A stretch of DNA of 64,000 nt, taken from assembly GCF_037975245.1 (NCBI RefSeq), contig NC_092567.1:8060714-8124713 (forward strand). The letters run 5' to 3'. The DNA is from Apostichopus japonicus. Lineage: Eukaryota; Echinodermata; Holothuroidea; Aspidochirotida; Stichopodidae. Both the position numbers and the translations under genes were made by a program. The notes beneath the pieces are model-generated. The model searched no databases. It worked only from the letters and a program-made list of their open reading frames with translations, and was not told where the DNA came from. Positions 24,855 through 39,799 of the stretch are shown in pieces; position 1 is the first letter of the stretch; every line of letters begins with the position of its first letter.

Positions 24855-27004
24855 TTAATCTTGGAGGTTCTCTCCTGCAATAAAACCCTTGTACTGCCCA
24901 TCTGCTGATGGGAATCTCTGCCTTATTTTAATAACACAACAAGCAGGGATGACCAGTCTGTTGCCACGGCCAAGACGTCCAAACTTCCAGTAAATGTAGT
25001 TCCTATATGAGTAGTGACGATAGTTTGAATTTGACCTATTTTCTTCGTTGGCCAGTTCATCCTCACGCACTTGCATGTTTACCGATAAGACATTTACATT
25101 CAAGCAAATGTCTCTGAATGCTTGAGATTCTGTAATGCAATCACCAATCCTCCTACAACAACACTTGTTTTCAATGATCGTTGGCATTGGACTACATTTA
25201 GTACACTTGCACCACAATGGAATCTCTGTAGGCTGGTTCTCCCTTGTCGTTTGTGGTGGAGTGAAATCACTCAAGGCTTCTGGCTGTCTTCGAAGAAGCT
25301 CCGTTGCTACATCTTCCAACCTCTCTCTAGACAAGCCTTTCACGTACCTCTGTTGGTAAACAAAAATTCAACTTCAATATCACCAGCTAGTGCAATTCAC
25401 CACAAAGTACACATCACAGAATTTGGATAATATATTGCAAACAATTGGGTCATGTAGGTACCAGACGGGAATAATGACAAGAGATACACATTGGTTACTG
25501 CAAGCAAAGAAATACAGAGTAAGGGGATCTTATAGGATAGTGAACAAAAATGTTTTGTGCTCATTTTTTGTTTGTAGCTATTTGAAGATTTATGAATCTT
25601 GGCCCGATCTATGCTACTGCAAATAGTACTGTATGTTTCAGTGTGTATTCAAGTACGATACATCTTTACAACCCTGCACTTTTGTCCAATTTGCATACCA
25701 AGTTGCTATGTCATACTGGATAAATTACTCCTTAAAAGACAATATGATTTTGACCAGCAGATCAGGCTTGTTCTATAAACTTTGTTCAGAAGACTGTAAA
25801 TATGATTCTTACTTGCGAGTACAGTGTGTGAATGTATAATGTATTTTAATAAATATAATTTCTTACCTGAATATTCGCCTCATGGGAAATGGAGCCTGCA
25901 CTTTCATCAATGGCTTCTTCAACTGACCCTTGAACGTCTTCAGTCCTTCCTTCATCAGATGAGCTTTCCTCACTTGATGCTGAACTTTCCTGAAATAGAG
26001 ACACCAAAAAAATAAACGTAAACCATTTAAAATTGAAAGAAAAACATGGTAATGCATCTGTACGTGTACGTGTCAAAATGCAATACAACATATATTAGGA
26101 ATATCTGAATAACATATCATTACACTACTGATGACTGCAAATAAACCTCATTTAACCCTGTAGTGTGATTGCATCAACAAATGTGTAAGCTGTTCAAGGT
26201 TAGCAGTTGTTTCAAAGTTATAGCCTAATCAGTACATACTGTTATGTTACATGCATATAACCTAGGCATATGAAGTATACTTCACCGACTAAAATCATTG
26301 ACATACTGTCATTTTGGTATGGTCGGCACTCTACTGCAAGATTACAAAATCAACAAAATTGCCAGCTAGTTGTGGTCCAAGCACTTAGGTAGGCATATAT
26401 TAAAACACAGTTACGTCAGTCGACAGCCTAATATGAAATTTGGAGTGGAAATGGTATGATGTTTTTATGCTAACATCACTGGTGTGTGAAAAGGATGCCC
26501 GTAATTTTCATAATGTCAAAGACTACGGGGTAGCTTAGCCTAGCCAGTACAACTCAAACTCAATTTTCACAGGCTATGAATCCGTTGGTCACCGTGCATT
26601 ACTCGTGTACTGCAATATACGACCGTTATACTTTTAGCCTATAGGCTTCCCTATATGCCAGTACCGATGGCTGAATGAATTGTTTCATATAAAGCTAAAA
26701 TTTTAACTCTTAATAGACCTTGCTTTAGTACAAAATTGCAGGTAATTCTGTAGAGACTTTAAGCGTTTGTCAATCAATACACAAACAGTTTAATAAGACC
26801 TACCTCTGGTGCTTTGTTGCGACACGGTCTTTTTTTCGTGCCACATTTGCAATGATAATTGCAAAAGGAACCAAACGATTTACACGGGCATCCAACTCCG
26901 GCTCGCCTGGTAGGTTTACCGCGTTGACAAGTGCCACGGCACTTGCAAGACATCGGCTCCGATTCTATTCGAGAATCCAAGAAACTGGAATCTTTGGATG
27001 ACAT
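24855..27004 (-). CDS. CXC-like module plus P2X7-type ballast domain protein, three exons, 272 aa
   Basis: Exons read on the minus strand: 27004-26804, 25989-25867 and 25349-24855. All are joined at codon boundaries with GT-AG introns (201 + 123 + 495 nt). Residues 20-61 hold nine cysteines (C20, 22, 26, 39, 41, 48, 52, 54, 61) in a CKC...GCPC...CNYHCKCG arrangement resembling CXC zinc modules. Residues 68-108 are an acidic Ser/Glu/Asp linker. From 154, WCKCTKCSPMPT, CCCRR (171-175), CIT (179-181), RNYIYWKFG, IPACC (242-246), then KIRQRFPSADGQYKGF follow in the order found in the cytoplasmic C-terminal zinc-binding ballast domain of vertebrate P2X7 receptors. There is no P2X channel domain or membrane segment, so this is a soluble, probably nuclear or cytosolic protein. 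It lies convergent with the transposase inside the same element, which suggests an accessory role in transposition; its function is unknown. The match was made by eye, but the motif string is long and specific. Confidence 0.85.
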
Positions 27005-27490
27005 AATGCAACGTTTACACCGTCCTCGTGTGAAAAATAATGTTTCTGTTGTACGCTAAGTGATGGTTGAATTCGAACTGATCGTTGTGCTGCATATGCG
27101 ATCGTTATGTGCTGTCCTACATATGTACATGTATACATGATACAGTGTACTGTACAGTGTTTCACCAACGGTTTTCCGGTAACGATACGGTTATAGCAGG
27201 CATTACGCGATATTTACGATAAATGGTAATGTCAGGTGCAAATCATGTTGAATAAAGAGAAAGTTCTTTTAAAGTTTGAAATCAAATATTTAGTTAAAGA
27301 GATATTTTTCTTCTTTTTTGGCGTGATATAAATATTAATTTAACAATTTTAACAGGAAAATCATGAGAAATGAACAATATATGTTTTAGTAAATTTTACC
27401 TATGACCCATGTGAAAGGAAATCCATTTCCGTTAGCAACTCTTTCAACCAATCAAAAAATTGAAAATAAAAATACTTTGTCGTGTGAGAG
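27005..27490. other. Upstream region of the ballast-domain gene inside the element
   Basis: About 490 bp between the - strand start codon and the right terminal repeat; it must contain that gene's promoter and 5' untranslated region. It includes CAACGGTTTTCCG (27166-27178), an exact inverted match to CGGAAAACCGTTG at 15491-15503 near the left end. No clear TATA box could be assigned. Confidence 0.5.
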
Positions 27491-27504
27491 ACGAAATCTG
27501 GCCT
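27491..27504 (-). repeat. Right terminal inverted repeat of the Kolobok-like element
   Basis: ACGAAATCTGGCCT; its reverse complement AGGCCAGATTTCGT matches the left end at 13 of 14 bases. Confidence 0.88.
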
Positions 27505-27508
27505 TTAA
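27505..27508. repeat. TTAA target-site duplication, right
   Basis: TTAA immediately outside the right inverted repeat. The downstream flank (tataacaatgaaggatttccat) continues the homology to 7259 onward and 32652 onward. Confidence 0.9.
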
Positions 27509-27860
27509 TATAACAATGAAGGATTTCCATGTTACTCTAAAGGTGATTGAGTCAACGATATTTACTCCAGAACAAAGGACATCCAATTAAACCCTGATTA
27601 GGTAAGTAAGTAAGGTTAATATATTGTACTTATAAATGGAGGAATTAAGAGAGGTAGGTATAGTGCAGGACCTGGTGACAAAGGGGGAATCCACCACTGC
27701 CCTTCCCCCTACACACATACGTACACGCTAGACTTCATCTAGTGTCAATATGTATTCAAGTTATTCCATTTTGGAGTGAGTTTGTGTATGTGTGATTTCC
27801 ATTTGTTGTTGATTTTGAACTCACCTATGTGGTTCACTTTCTTCTTTGTTTTTTGTTAAC
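27509..27860. repeat. Third, partial copy of the segment A tail (right part)
   Basis: Resumes homology to 7259-7610 straight after the TTAA at 27505-27508 (accctgattaggtaagtaag, tggaggaattaagagagg). It is followed directly by the start of A copy 2, so A units were once arranged head to tail. Confidence 0.75.
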
Positions 27861-29220
27861 AACCTGCACTAATTTGAGCATTTATTGCTCTACAAGTAGC
27901 CCGTTTGCATTCCCGTTGCGGAATAGAGATATTTTATTTGGGCGATTGTGTCTAGGAATATAGGGAAAAAAAGTTTCAAATGTCCCTTCGAGAGTTGACG
28001 TTACCCCCCCCCCCCCCCCTCCGGCCATGCGCTGTACATTATATAGGTCACGTGCATTTTGTTTGGTAAGGCACATATCAACATCTAACACACCCTGTAC
28101 AACAAACCCTGTACTTGTACAAGTACCTTGGAATTGTATTGTACTAATCAATGAAGGAATTAAGTAAGGTACGGATAGTGCAAAACGTGATAGCCAGGCA
28201 GAAGACTTGTACCCCAGTCCCCTCCCATAAAAAAAAAACACATGTCATGGATTATGGCTTGTTCAAGAAAATCTACTTTGCATCGAAGCGTATAAGTTAA
28301 AACAGCAAGAACAACAATAACGTGCTTAAACTCCGTAACGGTTGCCATGATACAATTAATCCATCTGACGTCACTGTGTCTATACATCTCTATTACAAGT
28401 ATTGTCTCTTTGCGGCAACAAATTCGCATCAGTGGTTTCAATTGTTCAAGTTCATAGTATTTTCTGCATACGGAACTTACCCGACTACTAAGTTTGTAAA
28501 AGTACACTGTCTTCGCTATGCCAGATATTGTACACTGCAATATGTTGGAAGCAAAATGTCTTTATTGTGAATAAAGTTATTGTAGTTTTGGTTTCTGCAA
28601 GCTTTAAATCCAGACCTACATAGCTAGGTCTTCTCAATTACTGGTCATGTTCCCTACACTGAACTACGTTAATCCACACTGATCACCATTGCTTACAATA
28701 TATAGTGATCACTTTCAGGGAGGACTGTTTCCACTGATGTGCTATCACTCTTGTCATATACAAGTCATTAAGCGAATTTTACTAAGATAATGTATGTATC
28801 GGGAACGTAAATTGATGGTGTGGGTAGGATAAGAAACGAAAGAAACTCGAAATATCCGACAGTAGGCCTACTGCAATGGTCAATGGATCCCCACCACGGT
28901 TCTGGGATACAAACAAAGCCATTACATTCGTCGTTCCCACGTATATTTTTATGGAACTAGAAATCTAAGCAAGCAAGTAGTTGGGGAGAGACTAAAAGAA
29001 CGAAGTTTGTTTTTACATAATTGCCAGTAAACGGTTTAGTAAATTTACTTTTGTTTTAAAAGCAATGATTGCCATCTTGTATTAGAAATTTAAATTCAAT
29101 GACTGTCACGCAAATATTTTACTTATAGATTATTTACACAGTCGAACCAAATGCTAAAAACATTATTATTTTGTGTTTGCTATCAGGAGAATGATCGAGG
29201 TCTACTTATATAAATCTTAA

Positions 29221-29829
29221 AGCAGCTTTTTGAGTCCTTTCTATGATTTTCTCAACCTCATTGACCTTACGATACCATAATGACATACACACCTAGCTTA
29301 TCTATTCAAATCTAACGTTATTTCTCTCTATGATATTTTCCGTTAGGTTCGCAATAAGCCCCGCCTATAACATGAATATTTAAATTATTTGAACGTCATT
29401 GAATAATGAGGTAAATAATTTCACTTTGCCGACGTCTTAAGCAATCCAGTACACCAATATGTACTACAACACATTGCTCTATTTGTGTACTCTGAGTATG
29501 GCTGTGATAACGACTCAGCTTTTCGGATTGCTGTGAATGAATCTATTTTAAGCAACAGTTTATAATTAAACTTGTCAGTTATTCACTCATTGGTTGAATT
29601 CAAACTAGTGGATTTGGGGAACTGTATGCGATTGCTTTTAAATGGGGAATTTGTCGGAAGACTCTTAATTAATATCTGCAGAAGTCCTTAATTACTCGCC
29701 AATTGGCGCTCTAGGTAGGGAAGAACTTGGCTAATATTTGAGTTTGCTGTTTTGTGATGAATACATTTAAAAACCCCGATGGGCATGTCAAAAGGGTGGC
29801 AAAACGGCGACAAAACGCAAAAAGCTGCT
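29221..29829 (+). mobile_element. TTAA-flanked non-autonomous element, copy 2
   Basis: 609 bp, TTAA at 29217-29220 and 29830-29833, left end AGCAGCTTTTTGAG, right end complement AGCAGCTTTTTGCG. Same insertion as copy 1, carried along by the segmental duplication, with internal deletions. Confidence 0.75.
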
Positions 29830-31443
29830 TTAAGAAGTTATAACAACTTGCAATCAAAATACCGATTACAGTAGTAGCCCACCCCGCTGAAGAAGGCTAC
29901 ATGAGGTGGGGGCGGGTAATTCGAGAAACATCTTTTCTGTTGCTTAGATATGTTTGAGTTTAGTCATAAAAGAGAAAAGTACTGATTGTGCAATAATCTA
30001 TCACGTCACAACATTATGCACCTTGAATAGTCTTTGTTTTCTGTTATAAATGAACGTGGCTTACTTAACCTTTATAAGTAGGGCCATATAATGTAGTAAT
30101 GTACAAATTCGTAGCTATCGACCAACTCTTCAAGCGTTCCATACGCATATGTGATAAATAACTGAATTATGAAACAGACACAGGCTGTTATGCGTATTAT
30201 AGTATAATAATGACTCAGATCATGTCTGGAATAAAGTTAGGGAAACCCTGGTTTAATGTTTAAGCAGGGGGGTCCCTGGTATGTGCGATAGTCTGTGTAT
30301 CTATGGGTACCAATGTATTGCTGGCCGGAAGAGAGTTGGTTCTTGCTGCCGGGGTTTATGTTAACAGTCTGGTGGACGTTTTCGTCTCTAAACTGAGTAT
30401 ACGGGGAAGTAACAAGACGGATAGGCCGTTGGGCGGGGGTCAGCTCATGTATGTTGCAGGATAGAGAGCTTTGCGGCTTGTTATTGGTTTTTGATATGTG
30501 TCAATGCTATCAGATATGTCGTAATTGGTCAGATACTCGTGTATAGGCTTCTACACAGTTACGGGGTCGTTTATATTGCTATGCGAGTAGCGTTTTTATA
30601 CATTAATTTAGTATACATTAAGATCAAGTTCCAGGTAGAATCCTTGCCGAATTTTATAGCGTTTGTCAGAGGCAATGTTTTAGAGGTTATTTTGGGGCTT
30701 CTGCAGAAGACATATGGATCGGATTGATGCACTTTGCAGCTGCGTTGCGTACACTGCTTGTGCGGTTGCAAGGCTGTTGCAGCGTAGGGTTCACGGGCTG
30801 ACGCGGTCCATGTTAGCTGTGCTGCGTTGCCTTTGCCGAATTCATCATTTGCTGCGATGCGTTGTCTTTAACGCAATGCGTATAGTTAAGCTCTCTTCTA
30901 GGCAACTTGCGCATTACAGAATAGCTGTGCCGTGATAGGGTTAGTTAATGTACGTTGTCCGTGTGTCGTGTGTTAGTCGTTAAGGTATTCCTACTTATAT
31001 ATATTTATTTGTTTGTAACACTGCGAAAGATTTACTACAGGAACATTGTATATAGACAAGTATATATACTTATTAATCTCAGGATGCACTGTTAGTGTAT
31101 TTTATTTTGCGGTGTCCTCGAGTCTCTCCCTACCACCACCACCCCCCACCCCCACACACCTTACTTACCAACCGGGTACGCAACATAACTGTAGCGGACA
31201 TACATACATACATTAAATGAGTACTACAAGAGTTCAGAGTCACAATGGAGCACGTCACATGGTCAGTGCGTTGTTTTACGCAATTCTGCATTGGAATATT
31301 CATGGTCAATGTTAACGTATACGACGATGGTTGAGTAATTATTGTGTGCCTCGTCGACAAGTACACAAGAGCTCTAGTACTTGATCCAAGCTAACACTTA
31401 CCTAGGCATTGACTTCATTGTGCGATGATATTATGTGATTTAA

Positions 31444-32256
31444 AGCAGCATTTTGCGTTGGGTCGCTTTTTTCCACCTTTTTAACATGTGCATCGATTTT
31501 TTTAGATGTATCAATCATAAAACAGCAAACTAAGATACCATCCAAGTTTCACCCTGCCAAGAGCGTTAATTAGCGAGTAATTAACGATTTATGTCGATAA
31601 CGAGTAAAAGTGTCCTCGACAAAGTTTTCATATCTCCAAATCCACTAGTTTGAATTCCACCAATCAGTGAATAGTATGTTTATTCATAAGCATTTTGCGT
31701 TTGGTCGCCGTTTTCTACTTTTTTGACATGTCCATCGAGTTTTTTACATACATCAAATCACAAAACAGCAAATTAAGATATTAGCCAAGTTTTTCCCTGC
31801 CAAAAACGTTAATTGGCGAGTATTCCACATACAAAATTAATCGCATTCAGTTCCCAAACCCACTAGTTTGAATTCAACCAATCAGAGATGCAGGTTTAGT
31901 TATGAGCCGTTGCTAAAAATAGATTCAAGACTTTGCGTTGGTACAACCAGGGAGTTGTTATGCAACTCTCTGGTACAACTGCCATATAGACTGTACACAA
32001 ATCAAGCGTGGTGTTATATTACGTATCTGTCAATGACGTTTGTAGGGTTTAAATATTCATATTATGGGCGAGGTTTATTGGGTTCCCAACGGAAAATATC
32101 TTGGAGAACAACAAAGTTGAAAGTTGCAATTTTTTCGACTTTTATGCCACCATTTGAAGTAAATTTTAAATAGATAAGCTAGTTATGTATGTCGTTATGG
32201 CATAGTGGAGTCAGTGAGGTTGAGAAAAATCATAGAAAAGGACGCAAAATGCTGCT
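31444..32256 (-). mobile_element. TTAA-flanked non-autonomous element, copy 3
   Basis: 813 bp, TTAA at 31440-31443 and 32257-32260, with near-perfect inverted ends AGCAGCATTTTGCGT and (complemented) AGCAGCATTTTGCGT. The paralogous empty site at 6625-6628 (tgtgctTTAAgttctaaat) has a single TTAA. Internal sequence (ccactagtttgaatt) runs opposite to copies 1 and 2. It contains a second, partial internal copy of its own left part at about 31680-31890. Confidence 0.85.
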
Positions 32257-32720
32257 TTAAGTTCTAAATATACTTAAGAAAGACCCACATTTTAAAGGTT
32301 TTTTATTGGCATAAAAGTAAACAGTATATAAATGTGATACAATTCCTTAAATCAGAACGTATGGTACATCAGTTGTCCGACAGGTTTAACGCGGCTATCA
32401 CGGTAATACATGAAATAGTGGATGTGTTTCTCAAAATAGCTTTGTACATCGGATTGATGTCTGCATAATTTGGATATATTGACTTGTCTTGTAATGAAAT
32501 TCCGATACAGTCACATTGAACTTTGGTTATAAAAGACTTGATTTATTGCTACGGCATTGTATATTCATCACCTCTTCTACAAACAAATAGTTGGATATCG
32601 CCTCCCATTCCAGGACCATTCGACAACGGAACCAATAAGACAAGGATTGAATATAACAAAAAAGGATTCCCATATTATTGAAACTAAAGGTTCTTGAGTC
32701 AATGTTATTGTTCTCTATTG

Positions 32721-35337
32721 ATCTAAATCAACTTCCTAATAGAGAAGTGCTGTCTGTATTATGTGCGTGTATTTGTCCCTTCACAGCATTTGCAGTTTAA
32801 TGCTTCTGTAAAATACTATACCTAACTGCATGTCTTCAAGTTAGTTCGGTGTAGCCGACCTCACAAAGACTAGTGCCTTTTAAATTAATGTTTAGAGTCG
32901 AGGATTAATTCGCATTAAGTAGAAGCTCACTATGCAGGTTATACCTAAGTACCTGCGACAAACATAAAGGTTGAATGGCACATTACTACGATCCGCATAT
33001 AAAATATAGTTTTACTTTCTGAGAAGGTACCAGATATATGACGTACATGTGAGCATGCGTACATGCTGTAAATACGGTGATACGACCATAATCGATGTTT
33101 GTGACCATATAGCTATATTGACCGTTCACTTTATTGACATAGCGGGGAACATTTACATGTGGTTCAGGCGACGAATATATTGTATTCCAGAAACAAAACT
33201 AGTTTAACGTAAGATTCCAGCGGTACGTTAGAGTTATAACTTACATACTTTTAGTAGGTACTAATTGAGAGGGCAAAAATTGAATAAAAAATTCTTTATG
33301 TCTTTTTTATTCAAAACATATGTTTACAACCTTCTATCATTTAAAAAAAAATTATTCCTGCTAAGAAGGAGCATAAGGCAAGGGGTAGAGGAGATGGATG
33401 GAATGGAAATAACACCGTTATCTTGCGTATGTATTATGCACAAGCAAAACAAAATTTCTCAAACAGTAGGTAACATGAGCTTTAGCAGCGTTGCTGCTCT
33501 TGTTTTAACAAAACAGCAATCCGTACACAATCCTATGACCATCTGTGTGTAGTCATGCATACAACCAATGTAAGGTTCATTAATTTTTACAGTGGTGTGT
33601 AATTCGATATTTCGGCTACTCTACATACGAAGTTTTATGCTAGACAAACTAGAATCACAAACCTCCATTTCATTGTAGAATAAATAAATAGAATTCTGAT
33701 AAATCAGCTATAGCAAAATATTCTCTTCCTAAGGAAAGTAAATACCAAAACTGAAGCATTCATGCCTTATTCACGTTGTATATATTTATCATCTTTTATC
33801 AAATCTCATGTTACTTGTTTTCTATTATATATCTCTTATATTCCAAATAAACGACTTTGACAAAGCGTCTTGCAAATGCGATACCGTATCCATAGTAACT
33901 GTCATTTTAAAACGCAAAATGAAATAACGCGGATGCTATAACACCAAATTTGCTAAATTATCTTTGAACTTCAATCACCTCCACCGTCAAACCCCACACC
34001 ATTCTACCTTTAGATTTAACTTCCGCCATTTCCACGAGTCTCCCCTGCGAAATAGTAGAACCAATTGATTGTATACTTCAATTGATGGAACCTCATCTGA
34101 CATATTTATCCCTGTTTAACCCAAAGCACCCTCCTCCTACCCTGTTCTCCCGGTAACCCTCATTAAATGTTCACACCAAAGTACATTTTTCAAAACGTAA
34201 AATGGCGATAAAACAAATAAATGAATTATAAAAAATAAAAAAAAACGAAAATCAGTTTGCTACCATTTGATCGTTATTATTATTGGTGAAGCAAGATATG
34301 AAAACCTCTTTATCAATTCTCAGCACATTCAAACTTTATACATTCCTTACATATCTTTGTCACTATATTTTTCGATCGACTCGATTTTACCTGATAATAT
34401 CCGGGATAGTCGTACATACAGAGCTTTACGTGCACTTAGGTGTGTTTTACTGACAAGTCGCAGCTTTTCTACCGCAAGATATGGTACAGAATGCTTTAAT
34501 TACTAGAAACTATTTCAATGCATTTCATGTTGGTTGCGTCAATACTAAGGCCAGGGTAACAAACTTTCAACGGCTGCACGAACACGATCACGAACAAGAT
34601 ATCAACATAAAAGTAACTCTTTATACTATTTACAGCTTCAATATTGTTAAATAGAATTAAGTTAGGTTTTTCACCAACGTAGGTTGACGCCACTTTCTTT
34701 ATTACATAATTTCAATTTTTCTATCGGTTTACAGATTCCATCGCTTATGCGAGAAGTGTTGATCACCCCAGTCTTATTGGAAGTATCTGGTAGAAATATC
34801 TAAATGGTAAGTGAAGCAGTTAATGCTATATTAGAAAATGTATTTAGTAAACGAACCACAAATGTGGAAACGTTATCTTTTCTGCTATGTAATTCTGCTA
34901 TGATGTGTCTTATGGTGTGGTTTTTGCCCACATCTACTGGATCCTGCTATTAAATTCTTTCAATTAGCAGCCTACTTTCTCCATAAATGTATTCAGTTAT
35001 CTTTCTAGCAACGCAAAATGCGTTGGCTTTCCACGAAAATCCCTGTCGGAAAGGGAGTCTTAAAAAGAAAAGCAAATGTAGTTGCCAATACAGAATATTC
35101 ACAAAACACCAAATTTATAATATTTTCTAATAATAATGAATATTAGCAGAAAAGATTGTTATGTAACTAGCACTGCGTATGTTAACATTGCTCAAAAATA
35201 AAAATAAATGTACAAATGGCTTCTGATCTTTAGTCTAAGAATATGTATGTGATGACGACCGTTCAATTAAAATGTAATCTTTATATTTTGATACATTAGC
35301 TATTTTGGTAAAGTATCAAATACTTTCACGATACAGA
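32721..35337. other. Sequence unique to the second duplicated unit, no gene recognised
   Basis: About 2.6 kb between the end of A copy 2 and the GGAT satellite. Frames at 33265-33552 and 34267-34506 show no recognisable motif. Confidence 0.4.
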
Positions 35338-39785
<4,448 letters not shown>

Positions 39786-39799
39786 TACCGGTATAAAAC

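Larger units (their letters stand above)
15414..27504. mobile_element. Complete Kolobok-like TTAA DNA transposon with two convergent genes
   Basis: A 12,091-bp element bounded by TTAA on both sides (15410-15413 and 27505-27508). Its ends are inverted repeats: AGGCCAGATATCGT at the left, and the complement of the right end reads AGGCCAGATTTCGT (13 of 14 match). Flanking sequence joins directly to the undisturbed paralogous segments at about 7240-7290 and 32635-32685, where the site reads ggatTGAAtataac without any insert. Inside lie a + strand DDE transposase gene (15649-21813) and a - strand gene with a P2X7-type ballast domain (27004-24855), tail to tail. TTAA duplications with this transposase type are characteristic of the Kolobok superfamily; piggyBac also uses TTAA but its transposase is different. 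Neither gene shows a frameshift or premature stop, so the copy may be young and autonomous. Boundaries and duplications are seen directly; the family name comes from recognition of the protein. Confidence 0.9.
27870..32720. repeat. Segmental duplication, segment A copy 2
   Basis: Collinear with 2510-7330. It keeps one TTAA-flanked short element at the same place (29221-29829) and has gained another (31444-32256). Similarity ends near 32705. Short frames such as 30491-30727 are matched by an incompatible frame in copy 1, so they are probably not coding. Confidence 0.8.

Noticed and set aside
25122-25430. Plus-strand frames of 74-102 aa opposite the ballast-domain exon
   Set aside because: Antisense shadows of the minus-strand exon 25349-24855, which has the recognisable domain and matching splice sites.
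15414-27504. piggyBac as the superfamily of the 12-kb element, because of TTAA
   Set aside because: The transposase core (DGRTDSPG, VVTDAH, GNLESFHN) is of the type I associate with Kolobok, and the ends do not begin with the piggyBac-like CCC/TTAACCC pattern.
30491-30935. Frames of 73-78 aa in segment A copy 2
   Set aside because: The paralogous region at 5706-5981 is open in a different way; frameshifting differences between copies argue against coding.
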